Assembly: GCF_003711205.1 (NCBI RefSeq)
Contig: NZ_CP031013.1
Coordinates: 558,001 to 622,000 of the forward strand
DNA length: 64,000 nucleotides
Source of the DNA: Polaromonas sp. SP1
Lineage (GTDB): Bacteria; Pseudomonadota; Gammaproteobacteria; Burkholderiales; Burkholderiaceae_C
Direction of reading: 5' to 3'
A program made the position numbers and the translations under genes. A model generated the notes under the pieces. That model ran no database searches and was not told where the DNA came from. It saw nothing but the letters and a program-made list of their open reading frames with translations. Positions 53,758-63,714 of this stretch are shown piece by piece; the stretch's first letter is position 1, and the number at the start of each line of letters is the position of its first letter.

Positions 53758-54840
53758 TCATTGGACTAGCTCCTCGCAAGCGGCTACGACGCGAGCCGTG
53801 GCATCTGTTTTTTGCATTGTTTTGGCCTGTAGCCCATGCTGCATAAGCACATGGCGCTCTGTTTTTTGTAGCATTTCAGCGAGCCGCCCGGGTGTCAGGT
53901 CGCGCTGCTGGATGAGCCAGCCGCCGCCCTGGTCGACCAGAAACTTCGCGTTGGTGGTCTGGTGGTCGTCAACCGCGGCCGGAAAAGGCACAAACAGCGC
54001 CGCGGCGCCAACGGCGGCGATCTCGGTCACCGTGCTGGCGCCGGAGCGGCAGATGATGAGGTCGGCATCGGCGAAAGCCTGCGCGGTGTCTTCAATAAAG
54101 GGCGTGAGTTCGGCCTGCACGCCGGCCGCAGCGTAGTTGGCGCGCAACTCGTCAATCTGATGGGCACCGCTTTGGTGGAGGACCTGCGGACGTTCGCCTT
54201 CGGGAATCAGTGCGAGGGCTTTGGGCACGAGGTCGTTCAACCCACGCGCGCCCAGGCTGCCGCCGACCACCAGCAACTTCAAGGGACCGGTGCGGCCGGC
54301 AAAACGCTCTGCCGGGCCGGGCTGCCCAAGAAAGGCCGGACGCAAGGGGTTGCCCACCCATTCGGCTTTGCGGAACACATTCGGGAAGGCGGTAAAGACG
54401 CGGTCAGCGACGCCGGCCAGCACCTTGTTGACCATTCCCGCCACCGAGTTCTGCTCATGCAGCACCAGCGGCTTGCCCAGCAGCACGCTCATCATGCCGG
54501 CCGGAAAGCTGATGTAGCCGCCCAGGCCCACCACCACGTCGGGCTTGACGCGGCGCACCACCTGGATGCTTTGCCAGAAGGCCTTGAGCAGGCGCAAAGG
54601 CAGGAACACCAGCGTGGCGGGGCCTTTGCCGCGCACGCCGGAAAAATCAATGGTCTCGAAAGCGAAGCCGCGCGGCGGCACCAGCTGGCTTTCCATGCTG
54701 GGGCGCTGCTCACTGCCGCGCCCACCCAGCCAGTGCACACGCCAGCCGCGTTCGCGCAGGGCCTCGGCCACGGCCAGGCCCGGGAAGATGTGGCCACCAG
54801 TACCACCAGCCATGACAAGAGCGCAGCGCTGTCCACTCAT
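53758..54840 (-). CDS. murG: UDP-GlcNAc:lipid I GlcNAc transferase MurG
   Basis: Peripheral membrane enzyme converting lipid I to lipid II. 360 residues with GT-B fold. Motifs: [19 protein letters not shown] (about 10-28), [31 protein letters not shown] and [15 protein letters not shown]. The C-terminal residues [20 protein letters not shown] (about 323-342) come from a family 1 repeat kept in frame. It overlaps ftsW by four bases. The final Q-stop CAATGA lies inside an inverted-repeat arm. Confidence 0.97.
   Translation of the reverse strand: MSGQRCALVMAGGTGGHIFPGLAVAEALRERGWRVHWLGGRGSEQRPSMESQLVPPRGFAFETIDFSGVRGKGPATLVFLPLRLLKAFWQSIQVVRRVKPDVVVGLGGYISFPAGMMSVLLGKPLVLHEQNSVAGMVNKVLAGVADRVFTAFPNVFRKAEWVGNPLRPAFLGQPGPAERFAGRTGPLKLLVVGGSLGARGLNDLVPKALALIPEGERPQVLHQSGAHQIDELRANYAAAGVQAELTPFIEDTAQAFADADLIICRSGASTVTEIAAVGAAALFVPFPAAVDDHQTTNAKFLVDQGGGWLIQQRDLTPGRLAEMLQKTERHVLMQHGLQAKTMQKTDATARVVAACEELVQ
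53819..53874 (-). repeat. Family 1 repeat inside murG
   Basis: The reverse strand reads ATGCTACAAAAAACAGAGCG, then CATGGGCTACAGGCCAAAAC. Head and tail match the family. The 16 bases GCTACAAAAAACAGAG are identical to the aroE copy and in the same frame (LQKTE). Confidence 0.78.
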
Positions 54841-56093
54841 GCGCGGCCCCCTCTCATGAGCATGCGGTTCTCGTAATCAATCCGCAACACGACCGCCAAC
54901 GCAATCAGGTTCATCAGGATGGCCGAGCCGCCGTAGCTCATGAGCGGCAAGGTCAGTCCCTTGGTCGGCAAGGCGCCCAGGTTCACGCCGATGTTGATGA
55001 AGGTCTGGAAGCCCATCCAGATACCGACGCCCTGCGCCACCAGGCCGGCAAAGAGCCGGTCCAGCGCGATCGACTGACGGCCGATGTGCATGATGCGGCG
55101 GGTCATCCACATGAACATCCCGATCACTGTCAGCACGCCGAGCAGCCCAAACTCTTCGCCGATCACGGCCATCAGGAAATCGGTGTGCGCTTCGGGCAGC
55201 CAGTGCAGCTTTTCAATGCTGCCGCCCAGGCCCACGCCAAAAATTTCGCCACGCCCGAAGGCGATCAGCGAATGCGACAACTGGTAGCCCTTGCCCATGG
55301 AGTATTTGTCGCTCCAGGGGTCGAGGTAGGCAAAAATCCGCTCGCGCCGCCATTCGCTGAGCATCACCATGAGCCCGAACGCGACCACCACCACGGTGGC
55401 GATGACAAAGAACATGCGGGCATTGACGCCGCCCAGGAAAAGGATGCCCATGGCAATGACCGAAATCACCATGAAGGCGCCCATGTCGGGCTCGGCCAGC
55501 AACAGCAGACCCACGATGGCAATGGCGATTGCCATGGGCATGACGGCGCGGAAGAAGCGCTCCTTCACTTCCATCTTGCGCACCATGTAGTCGGCCGCAT
55601 ACAGCAGCACCGCGAACTTCGCCAGCTCGGAAGGCTGGAAGTTCATGATGCCCAGCGAGATCCAGCGGCGGGCGCCGTTGACGCCCTTGCCGATAAAGGG
55701 CACCAGCACCAAAATCAGCAGCAGCAACGAGATGACAAACAGCCAAGGCGCCATTTTTTCCCAGGTTGCCAGCGGCACCTGGAAAGCCAGGACGGCCACG
55801 ACGAAGGCCACCACCAGCGACAGCATGTGGCGCATCAGGAAATGTGTGTGCGCATAGCGTGCGAACTTGGGGTTGTCGGGCATGGCGATGGAAGCGGAAT
55901 ACACCATCACCAGGCCGAACATCAGCAAGGCGACCGTGACCCAGAGCAGCCCCTGGTCGAAGCCGGCCATGCGCACAGGCGGCTTGGCCAGCGTTCGCGA
56001 CAGGCTTTGCCCGCCCAGCCGCACCGGCAGCACATCGGCGGCAGCCTTGCCGAAGCCGGAGAACCAGCCCGAGATGCGCGCAGCAGCTGTCAC
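54837..56093 (-). CDS. ftsW: Septal SEDS glycosyltransferase FtsW
   Basis: Peptidoglycan polymerase of the divisome, partner of FtsI. 418 residues with about ten membrane segments. SEDS motifs: [42 protein letters not shown], the [21 protein letters not shown] loop and [21 protein letters not shown]. It starts about 45 residues before the first helix with a basic N-terminus. It overlaps murD by four bases. Confidence 0.97.
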   Translation of the reverse strand: MTAAARISGWFSGFGKAAADVLPVRLGGQSLSRTLAKPPVRMAGFDQGLLWVTVALLMFGLVMVYSASIAMPDNPKFARYAHTHFLMRHMLSLVVAFVVAVLAFQVPLATWEKMAPWLFVISLLLLILVLVPFIGKGVNGARRWISLGIMNFQPSELAKFAVLLYAADYMVRKMEVKERFFRAVMPMAIAIAIVGLLLLAEPDMGAFMVISVIAMGILFLGGVNARMFFVIATVVVVAFGLMVMLSEWRRERIFAYLDPWSDKYSMGKGYQLSHSLIAFGRGEIFGVGLGGSIEKLHWLPEAHTDFLMAVIGEEFGLLGVLTVIGMFMWMTRRIMHIGRQSIALDRLFAGLVAQGVGIWMGFQTFINIGVNLGALPTKGLTLPLMSYGGSAILMNLIALAVVLRIDYENRMLMRGGRA

Positions 56094-57904
56094 AGCACGG
56101 CCCCCTGTTCCCGGGCCAACGCCTGCACCGCGTCACAAAACACACGGGCGCGATGTTCGTAGTTGTCGAACATGTCAAAGCTGGCGCAGGCCGGCGACAT
56201 CAGCACGGCATCGCCGGTGGTCGCCTGTTGTGCGGCCAGGGTGACGGCCTCTTCCATCGACGCGGCGTCGAACACCGGGATATTGCGCGGCAGCACTTCC
56301 TTGATCAGGGGCGCATCACGCCCGATCAACACCACAGCCCGTACATGGCGCAGCACCGGGTCGGCCAGCGGCGAGAAATCCTGCCCCTTGCCTTCGCCGC
56401 CGAGAATGAGCACCAGCTTGCGCTCCAGGCCCAGCCCCGTCAGCGCCGCCACGGTGGCGCCCACATTGGTGCCCTTGCTGTCGTCAAAGTACTCGACGTC
56501 GTTGATGATGGCCACCGACTCCACACGGTGCGGCTCGCCGCGGTATTCACGCAAGCCGTGCAGCATGGGCGCCAGGTTGCACCCGGCAGCCACGGCCAGG
56601 CCCAGTGCGGCCAGCGCATTGGTGGCGTTATGGCGTCCGCGAATGCGCAAGGCCTCGATGGGCATCAGGCGCTGCACATGCAGCTCGACCTCTTCGTCCT
56701 TGCGGCGCTTGATGGTCTCATCCGCCTCGGCCGCCCGCACCAGCCAGGTCATGCCGTTGACGGTTTCAATGCCGTAGTCGCCGGGGCGTTGCGGTTCGCC
56801 CGCACCGAACGTGGCATGGGGACGAACCTGCGGCGGCTTCAACCGCACCTTGACAGGCGGCGGCAGCATGGCCATCACGCGCTCATCGTCGCGGTTGAGC
56901 AGCATGAAGGTGCTGGCGCCGAAGACTTTGGCTTTCGCCGCGGCGTAGGCGTCCATGTTGCCGTGCCAGTCGAGGTGGTCTTGCGTGATGTTGAGCACCA
57001 CGGCGGCCGTCGGGTCAAAATCCTGCACGTCGGCCAGCTGGAAGCTGGACAGCTCCAGCACCCAGACCTGCGGCAGGGTTTCGGCGTCCATATGGGCCGA
57101 CAGGGTGTCCAGCAGCGTGGGACCGATGTTGCCGGCGACGGCGACGGTTTTTCCGGCGCGCTGCACCAGCTGGCCGAGCAACGAGGTCACCGTGGTTTTG
57201 CCGTTGGTACCTGTAATGGCGAGCACGGCGGGGCGGTAGCCGACAGGTTTCTCCGGCGGCACAAGACCCAGCAGCTCAGGCGTCACAACACCTTCGCCGG
57301 TTTCATCCGGCACCGGTGCATCACCAGCAGCGTCCGGTGCGGCCACGGCCGCCTCTTGCAGGTCGCCGGAGGTATCGGCTGCCAAAGCGGCTTCGCCTTC
57401 GGGTGTGTCAGCCGCGTCGCCTGCGTCGGCGGCATCGGTCACGCCGGCTTCGTCAACGGCTTCAATCGCATCAGGCGCATCGGGCAAGGGCGCTTCTGCC
57501 GTCGGCTCGGGCGCCGCAACGGCTTCAGCAGGCTCTTCGGCCGCTTCGGCGGCGGGCGGCTCACGCAGGTCCGCCAGCGCGCGTGCGAAAAGATCCAGCT
57601 CGCCACCCACCGGCAAGCCCATGGCGCGCGCGGCATCGGCCACGGGGGCGATGGTGTCGGGCGTCAGTCCGGGCGAGCGATAAACGGCACGCACCGCAGT
57701 GCCTTGCACCAGTTCCGGGGTAAAGGCGCCGCCGGCAAAGGCCACGCCCGGCAGTTCCTCCTGCAGCGTGGCGAGCAAGGGCGGCGCTTCCCGTGTGTCG
57801 GCGACCGTCACATGGGCCCCGTGGCGCACGCACCAGCGCGCCATGGCCAGGCCGGACGCACCCAGGCCCAGGATCAACACGGTTTGGTCTTGTAGATGCC
57901 GCAT
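56090..57904 (-). CDS. murD: UDP-MurNAc-L-alanine--D-glutamate ligase MurD, with acidic insertion
   Basis: Adds D-Glu to UDP-MurNAc-L-Ala. At 604 residues it is far longer than the usual 440-500. The N-terminal domain ([13 protein letters not shown], ending [13 protein letters not shown] near 113) and the ATPase domain (P-loop GTNGKTTV at about 232) are normal. Between them, about 115-222 (bases 57239-57562), lies an Ala/Glu/Asp/Pro-rich insert whose core has no Lys or Arg. Other motifs: [20 protein letters not shown] and [13 protein letters not shown] short extra stretch (about 370-410) is also present. It starts six bases after mraY. Confidence 0.95.
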   Translation of the reverse strand: MRHLQDQTVLILGLGASGLAMARWCVRHGAHVTVADTREAPPLLATLQEELPGVAFAGGAFTPELVQGTAVRAVYRSPGLTPDTIAPVADAARAMGLPVGGELDLFARALADLREPPAAEAAEEPAEAVAAPEPTAEAPLPDAPDAIEAVDEAGVTDAADAGDAADTPEGEAALAADTSGDLQEAAVAAPDAAGDAPVPDETGEGVVTPELLGLVPPEKPVGYRPAVLAITGTNGKTTVTSLLGQLVQRAGKTVAVAGNIGPTLLDTLSAHMDAETLPQVWVLELSSFQLADVQDFDPTAAVVLNITQDHLDWHGNMDAYAAAKAKVFGASTFMLLNRDDERVMAMLPPPVKVRLKPPQVRPHATFGAGEPQRPGDYGIETVNGMTWLVRAAEADETIKRRKDEEVELHVQRLMPIEALRIRGRHNATNALAALGLAVAAGCNLAPMLHGLREYRGEPHRVESVAIINDVEYFDDSKGTNVGATVAALTGLGLERKLVLILGGEGKGQDFSPLADPVLRHVRAVVLIGRDAPLIKEVLPRNIPVFDAASMEEAVTLAAQQATTGDAVLMSPACASFDMFDNYEHRARVFCDAVQALAREQGAVL

Positions 57905-57910
57905 GCCTTG

Positions 57911-59089
57911 TTACCTGAGCTTCAAGGTGGAAAGGCCGATGAGGCACAGCAGCATGGTGATGATCCAGAAACGCACGACGACCTGCGTTTCCTTCCAGCC
58001 GCTCTTTTCAAAGTGGTGGTGAAGCGGTGCCATCTTGAGGATGCGGCGACCCTCGCCGTACCGCTTCTTGGTGTACTTGAACCAGGTCACCTGCATCATC
58101 ACGGAGAGGGCCTCAACGACAAAGATGCCGCCCATGATGGCCAGCACGATTTCCTGGCGCACGATGACGGCGATGGTGCCCAGCGCGGCGCCCAGCGCCA
58201 GCGCGCCCACGTCGCCCATGAAGACCTGGGCCGGATGCGTGTTGAACCACAGGAAAGCCAGGCCGGCGCCGGCCATGGCCGAGCAGAAGATCAGCAATTC
58301 GCCCGAGCCTGGGATGTGCGGGAAGAAGAGGTATTTGGAGTAGACCGAGCTGCCGGTGACGTAGGCAAACACACCGAGCGCCGAGCCCACCATGACCACG
58401 GGCATGATGGCCAGGCCGTCCAGACCGTCTGTCAGGTTGACGGCATTGCTGGAGCCCACGATCACCAGGTAGGTCAGGATCACGAAGCCGAACACGCCCA
58501 GCGGGTAGCTGATTTCCTTGACGAAGGGCACCAGCAAACCGGCCTTGGGCGGCAGGTTCACGTCAAAGCCCGACTGCACCCAGCTGAAGAACAGCTCCAG
58601 CACACGCATGTTGGAGCTCTCGGAAATGCTGAACACCAGGTAGAGCGCCGCGACCAGCCCGATGATGGACTGCCACATGTATTTCTCACGCGAGCGCATG
58701 CCTTCCGGGTCCTTGAGCACGACCTTGCGCCAGTCGTCTGCCCAGCCGATGGCGCCGAAACCCAGCGTGACGATCAGGACGATCCAGACAAAACGGTTGG
58801 ACAGGTCGAACCACAGCAGCGTGGAGATGCCGATGGCCAGCAGGATCAGCACACCGCCCATGGTGGGCGTGCCGCTCTTGCTCAGGTGTGTCTGCATCGC
58901 GTATTCGCGGATGGGCTGGCCGATCTTGAGCGCGATGAGACGCCGGATCACAAAGGGCCCGGCCAGCAGGCCGATCAGCAGCGCCGTGAGCGCGGCCATG
59001 ACGGCGCGGAAGGTCAGGTACTGGAACACCCGGAAGACCCCGAACTCGGGGGAAATCGACTGGAGCCACTGGGCCAGACTAAGCAGCAT
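57911..59089 (-). CDS. mraY: Phospho-MurNAc-pentapeptide transferase MraY
   Basis: Integral-membrane enzyme making lipid I from UDP-MurNAc-pentapeptide and undecaprenyl phosphate. 392 residues from ATG 59089, preceded by GGGAGGG; the frame extends 24 codons upstream within the murF end. Motifs: [17 protein letters not shown] (Asp pair), [10 protein letters not shown] and [11 protein letters not shown]. About ten membrane segments. Its start overlaps the end of murF by 11 bases. Confidence 0.98.
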   Translation of the reverse strand: MLLSLAQWLQSISPEFGVFRVFQYLTFRAVMAALTALLIGLLAGPFVIRRLIALKIGQPIREYAMQTHLSKSGTPTMGGVLILLAIGISTLLWFDLSNRFVWIVLIVTLGFGAIGWADDWRKVVLKDPEGMRSREKYMWQSIIGLVAALYLVFSISESSNMRVLELFFSWVQSGFDVNLPPKAGLLVPFVKEISYPLGVFGFVILTYLVIVGSSNAVNLTDGLDGLAIMPVVMVGSALGVFAYVTGSSVYSKYLFFPHIPGSGELLIFCSAMAGAGLAFLWFNTHPAQVFMGDVGALALGAALGTIAVIVRQEIVLAIMGGIFVVEALSVMMQVTWFKYTKKRYGEGRRILKMAPLHHHFEKSGWKETQVVVRFWIITMLLCLIGLSTLKLR

Positions 59090-60488
59090 GGGGCCCTCCC
59101 TTTTGATGGTGATGTTGTTGTGTTGGGTCTTGTGCGTGCGCGGTGATGGCTTGCACCACACGTTCCATCTTCATGAAGCGTGAGCCTTTCACCAGCACAC
59201 TGCCGGTGTGGGGGAGTTCGGCCAGCACGGTGGCGATGAGCGCATCCACGTCGCCGAAAACCTGCGCCTGGCCAAAGCCCGCCGCCGCGTTTTTCGACTG
59301 TTCCCCCAAGGTGAAAAGCTTTTCAATGCCCAGGGCGCGTGCATGCCGCCCGGCTTCGTCATGGAACTGCGGGCCCTGGTCGCCGACCTCGCCCATATCG
59401 CCCATCACCATCAGGCGCGGGCCGGGCAGTTCGGCCAGCACTTCCAGCGCGGCGTGCATGGAGTCGGGATTGGCGTTGTAGGTGTCGTCCACCAGCGTCA
59501 GCACACGGCCGGGCAGTGCCACGGCAATGGCGCGTGAGCGGCCCTTGACCGGGACAAAGGCCGACAAGCCTGCAGAAATGGAGGCCAGCGGCACACCCGC
59601 AGCCAACGCGCAGGCCGTGGCGGCTAATGCATTCTTGACGTTGTGCCTGCCGGCGATATGCAGTGAAAAGACGGCAGCGCCTGCGGGCGTAGCCGCCGTG
59701 ACCTTCCAGCAGCCGTCCTCCCACTGCGCGGCGCCGGTGACATCGGCGGGGCCTGAGAGTGCAAATGTCAGCACCTTGCGCGAACCCACGAGGCCGCGCC
59801 AAAGCGGCGTGTACGCATCGTCGGCCGGGAAGACCGCAGTCCCGTCCGCAGCCAGCGACCGGAACACGGAGCCGTTTTCGCGGGCGACAGCCTCCACCGT
59901 TGCCATGAACTCAAGATGCTCACGCTGCGCGTTGTTGACCAATGCGACGGTGGGCTTTGCAATTTCGGCCAGGTAGGCGATCTCGCCCGGGTGGTTCATG
60001 CCCAGTTCGACCACGCCGGCTTCATGGGCCGCAGACAGGCGCAGCAGCGTGAGCGGCACGCCGATGTCGTTGTTGAGGTTGCCTTCGGTCGCAAAGGCCT
60101 TGTCGAGTTTCCATGCGCGCAAGATCGACGCGATCATCTGCGTGACGGTGGTCTTGCCGTTGCTGCCCGTCACCGCCACCAGGGGCAGGCGGAACTGCGA
60201 CCGCCAGCCGGCGGCAAGCTGGCCCAGCGCCAGCCGGGTGTCGGGCACTTCCAGCCCCGGCAAGCCAGCCTCGGCCAGCCCATGGTGCGCAATGGCCGCC
60301 ACTGCGCCCTGCACTTTGGCCTGCGCCAGAAACTCGTGCGCGTCGAAACGCTCGCCCTTGAGGGCGACAAACAGATCACCCGCCTGCAGGCTGCGTGTAT
60401 CGGTGTTCACCCGCAAGGCCGTGACGCCGGCGTCCCCCACCAGACGCGCCGAATTCACCCAGCCCATGGCTTGCTGCAAGCGCATCAT
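59079..60488 (-). CDS. murF: UDP-MurNAc-tripeptide--D-Ala-D-Ala ligase MurF
   Basis: Adds D-Ala-D-Ala (from Ddl) to UDP-MurNAc-tripeptide. 469 residues. Motifs: [23 protein letters not shown]-loop [29 protein letters not shown] and [16 protein letters not shown] His/Gln-rich tail (THNxQQ..HHHQKGG type) runs over the mraY ribosome site. It overlaps murE by four bases. Confidence 0.97.
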   Translation of the reverse strand: MMRLQQAMGWVNSARLVGDAGVTALRVNTDTRSLQAGDLFVALKGERFDAHEFLAQAKVQGAVAAIAHHGLAEAGLPGLEVPDTRLALGQLAAGWRSQFRLPLVAVTGSNGKTTVTQMIASILRAWKLDKAFATEGNLNNDIGVPLTLLRLSAAHEAGVVELGMNHPGEIAYLAEIAKPTVALVNNAQREHLEFMATVEAVARENGSVFRSLAADGTAVFPADDAYTPLWRGLVGSRKVLTFALSGPADVTGAAQWEDGCWKVTAATPAGAAVFSLHIAGRHNVKNALAATACALAAGVPLASISAGLSAFVPVKGRSRAIAVALPGRVLTLVDDTYNANPDSMHAALEVLAELPGPRLMVMGDMGEVGDQGPQFHDEAGRHARALGIEKLFTLGEQSKNAAAGFGQAQVFGDVDALIATVLAELPHTGSVLVKGSRFMKMERVVQAITAHAQDPTQQHHHQKGGPHAA

Positions 60489-61984
60489 GAGCGGCCCCCT
60501 TGCACACCGGCCGCGGCGGCGCGGGCATCCAGGGCCGCCTGCGCATGTTCACGGTCGGAAAACGGCAGCTTCTGGCCGCTGATCTCCTGAAAACTTTCAT
60601 GGCCCTTGCCGGCCAGCAGCACCACGTCTTGCGGTTGGGCCAAACTCAAGGCGTGCGTGATGGCGGCGGCACGGTCAGCCTGCACGTGCACGGCATCCCG
60701 GTGGCTCAAGCCGAGCAACACCTGGCAGATGATGGCCAGCGGGTTTTCGCCGCGCGGGTTGTCGCTGGTCACCACAATCTGGTCCGCGGCTTTTTCAGCG
60801 ACGGCCGCCATCAGCGGGCGCTTGGTGGCATCGCGGTCACCGCCGCAGCCAAATACACACCAGAGCCGCCCGCCCCGGCGCGCGGCCGAGGGCTTGAGCG
60901 CCAGCAATACTTTTTCGAGGGCGTCCGGCGTGTGCGCGTAGTCGATGACCACCAGCGGCAGGCCTGGCATGGCCAGCGTCTCGGTGCGCCCCGGAACCGG
61001 CAGCAAACCAGTGCAGGCGCCCACGGCGTCGGCCAGGGCGATGCCCATCGCACGAAGCGCCGCCAGGACGCCGAGCAGGTTCGACACGTTGTACTGGCCC
61101 ACCACCTGCGCGTGCACCCGGTGGCGCTCGCTGCCCTCGACCACATCAAAACTCAGCGCATCGGCGCCATGCTCAATCGCTTGCGCCTGCAGGCGTGCGG
61201 GCTCTGCGCACGACACGGTCCAGAGATCGAGCCCGCGGCCTTCCAGTGAGGCGTTGAGCTCGGCTCCCTTGCTGTCGTCGATATTGATGACCGCCGCCTT
61301 CAGGCCCGGCCAGCCGAAGAGCGCAGCCTTGGCCTCCCAGTACGCATCCATCGATGCGTGGTAGTCGAGGTGGTCCTGGGTGAAGTTGGTGAAAATCGCC
61401 ACTTCAATGGCGGTGGCATCCAGGCGGTGCTCGACCACACCGATGGAAGACGCTTCAAGGGCGCATGCGGCAAACCCTTCGTCGGCGAAGCGCCGCAGCG
61501 CTTGCTGCAGCAGCACCGGGTCAGGCGTCGTCAGGCCGTTGGACACCATGGCACCGGGTTCGCCGATGCCCAGGGTTCCCACGACCCCGCACTTGTGCCC
61601 GATGCGGCCCAGGGCCTGGGCCAGCCACCAGGCTGTGGAGGTTTTTCCGTTGGTGCCGGTGACGGCGGAAATCCGCAACTGCCGGCTCGGTTCGTTGAAG
61701 TAGGCAGAGGCAATCGGCCCGGTTGCGGCCTTGAGGCCCGCGTAAGCAGCCACTTTCTCGTCATCGAATCCGTAGTCGGCCGCGCCGTCCTGCTCGACCA
61801 GGCAGGCCTTGGCGCCGGCGGCCAGCACGGCGCCCACAAATTTACGGCCGTCCGTCGCAGCGCCCGGCCAGGCAATGAAGCCGTCGCCCTGCGCCACTTT
61901 GCGGCTGTCGGTCCAGAGGCTGCCGTTCACGCGTTCGCGCAACCAGCCCGCTGCCTGCTCGGGGGTGTGGAGTTGCGTGCTCAA
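60485..61984 (-). CDS. murE: UDP-MurNAc-L-Ala-D-Glu--meso-DAP ligase MurE
   Basis: Adds the third residue, here probably meso-diaminopimelate. 499 residues from TTG 61984, which overlaps the ftsI stop (TTGA); the frame upstream to 62191 is shadow of ftsI. Motifs: WTDSRKVAQGDGFIAW, P-loop VTGTNGKTSTAWWLA, FTQDHLDYHASMDAYWEAK and TSDNPRGENPL (DNPR is the DAP-specific signature). It is translationally coupled to ftsI and murF. Confidence 0.95.
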   Translation of the reverse strand: MSTQLHTPEQAAGWLRERVNGSLWTDSRKVAQGDGFIAWPGAATDGRKFVGAVLAAGAKACLVEQDGAADYGFDDEKVAAYAGLKAATGPIASAYFNEPSRQLRISAVTGTNGKTSTAWWLAQALGRIGHKCGVVGTLGIGEPGAMVSNGLTTPDPVLLQQALRRFADEGFAACALEASSIGVVEHRLDATAIEVAIFTNFTQDHLDYHASMDAYWEAKAALFGWPGLKAAVINIDDSKGAELNASLEGRGLDLWTVSCAEPARLQAQAIEHGADALSFDVVEGSERHRVHAQVVGQYNVSNLLGVLAALRAMGIALADAVGACTGLLPVPGRTETLAMPGLPLVVIDYAHTPDALEKVLLALKPSAARRGGRLWCVFGCGGDRDATKRPLMAAVAEKAADQIVVTSDNPRGENPLAIICQVLLGLSHRDAVHVQADRAAAITHALSLAQPQDVVLLAGKGHESFQEISGQKLPFSDREHAQAALDARAAAAGVQGGRS

Positions 61985-63714
61985 AACGACTCCTCCACGG
62001 CCTGGGTGGTGATTTGCGGCTTGACGCTCATGTCGGGCTGCACACCCATCATGCGCAGCGTCTGCTGCACCACCTCGCTGAAAACGGGTGCGGCAGCCAC
62101 GCCGCCGAAGTAGTTGCCGTCGCTGGGCTCGTCGATCATCACGCCGACGATGATGCGCGGCGCCTCGATGGGCGCCATGCCTGTGAACCATGCGCGGTAT
62201 TTGTTGGTGGCATAGCCTTTGCCGACCTGCTTGTGCGCCGTGCCGGATTTGCCGCCCACCGAATAGCCCACGGTCTGCGCAAGCTGTCCGGTGCCGCCGG
62301 GCGCAGCCGCCATCTGCAGCATCTTGCGAACGGCGTGCGCGTTCTCCGCGGAAAAGACCTGCACGCCCACGGCGGGCTCACTGCTCTTGAGCATGGTGGC
62401 GGGGATGATCTGGCCGTCGTGCGCGAACGCGGTGTAGGAGTGCGCCATCTGGAACAGCGAGGCCGACAGGCCATAACCGTAAGCCATCGTCGCCTGCTCG
62501 ACCGGGCGCCAGGTTTTCCAGGGCCGGACACGCCCCGTGACGGCGCCGGGGAACTGGATTTGCGGCTTTTGCCCGTAACCCAGCGCCATGAAGGTTTCCC
62601 ACATTTCCTGCGGGCTCATCTTTTGCGCAATCTTCAACGCACCGACATTGCTGGATTTCTGGATGACGCCTTCCACCGTCAGCGTGCCGTAGTTGTGCGT
62701 GTCGCTGATCGTGAAACCGCCGATGCTGTAGCGGCCGGGCCCGGTTTCGATGATGGTTTGCGGCTTGATGCGCCCGGCCTCGAGCGCCATGGCGACCGTG
62801 ATCGGCTTCATCGTGGAGCCAGGCTCGAAGGTGTCGGTCAGGGCCCGGTTGCGCAGTTGTTCACCGGTGAGGTTTTTTCGCTTGTCGGGGACATAACTCG
62901 GATAGTTGGCCAGCGCCAGCACCTCGCCGGTCGTGGAGTCCAGCACCACCACGCTGCCGGCCTTGGCCTTGCGCGCGATGACGGCGTCGCGCAGCTTCTG
63001 GTACGCGAAGAACTGCACCTTGCTGTCGATGCTGAGCTGGATGTCCTTGCCTTCGACGGGATGCACCTGCTCGCCGACGTCCTCGACGACGCGGCCCAGG
63101 CGGTCCTTGATCACGCGGCGCGATCCGGCCTTGCCGGCCAGGTCCTTGTTGAAGGTCAGCTCAATGCCTTCCTGGCCACGGTCCTCGACATTGGTGAAGC
63201 CCACCACGTGGGCCACGGTTTCGCCTTCGGGATACTGGCGCTTGTATTCCTTGCGCTGGTAAATGCCCTTGATGCCCAGCGCATGAATTTTTTGCGCCAC
63301 GGGTTCATCCACTTGGCGCTTGATCCAGACAAAGGTCTTGTCTTCTTCACCGAGCTTTTTGTTGAGCTCGGCCAGGGGCATTTCCAGCAGCCTGGCCAGC
63401 TCAGCCAGTTGCGCCTTGCTGGCTTCGACGTCTTCGGGAATGGCCCAGATGCTGGGCGCCGGCACGCTGGACGCGAGGATCAGGCCGTTGCGGTCCAGGA
63501 TACGGCCGCGGTTGGCGGGCAGTTCCAGCGTGCGCGCAAACCGCACTTCACCCTGGCGCTGGAAAAATTCGTTGCCGAATATCTGGATGTAGGCCGCGCG
63601 GCCGGCCAGCCCGGCAAACGCCAGCGCCACACCAGCCACAATGAATTTGCTGCGCCAGACGGGCGTCTTGCTGGCCAGCAGGGGGCTGGATGAATAAAGA
63701 ACGCTGCGGCTCAT
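61981..63714 (-). CDS. ftsI: Septal peptidoglycan transpeptidase FtsI (PBP3)
   Basis: Class B penicillin-binding protein that crosslinks septal peptidoglycan with FtsW. 577 residues: one membrane helix (about 24-44), a non-penicillin-binding domain (RGRILDRNGLILASS), then the transpeptidase with SXXK (STMK, Ser300), SXN (SSN, about 354-356) and KTG-type KSGT (VGGKSGTAHKQ). It overlaps ftsL by four bases. Confidence 0.98.
   Translation of the reverse strand: MSRSVLYSSSPLLASKTPVWRSKFIVAGVALAFAGLAGRAAYIQIFGNEFFQRQGEVRFARTLELPANRGRILDRNGLILASSVPAPSIWAIPEDVEASKAQLAELARLLEMPLAELNKKLGEEDKTFVWIKRQVDEPVAQKIHALGIKGIYQRKEYKRQYPEGETVAHVVGFTNVEDRGQEGIELTFNKDLAGKAGSRRVIKDRLGRVVEDVGEQVHPVEGKDIQLSIDSKVQFFAYQKLRDAVIARKAKAGSVVVLDSTTGEVLALANYPSYVPDKRKNLTGEQLRNRALTDTFEPGSTMKPITVAMALEAGRIKPQTIIETGPGRYSIGGFTISDTHNYGTLTVEGVIQKSSNVGALKIAQKMSPQEMWETFMALGYGQKPQIQFPGAVTGRVRPWKTWRPVEQATMAYGYGLSASLFQMAHSYTAFAHDGQIIPATMLKSSEPAVGVQVFSAENAHAVRKMLQMAAAPGGTGQLAQTVGYSVGGKSGTAHKQVGKGYATNKYRAWFTGMAPIEAPRIIVGVMIDEPSDGNYFGGVAAAPVFSEVVQQTLRMMGVQPDMSVKPQITTQAVEESF

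Noticed and set aside
53498-53846. Short ORFs within the murG-murC spacer
   Set aside because: They follow from the lack of stops in inverted-repeat DNA and show no ribosome site or domain.
61985-62191. N-terminal extension of murE
   Set aside because: This part overlaps ftsI, is Arg/His-rich shadow sequence and has no family similarity; the TTG overlapping the ftsI stop fits the start of MurE.
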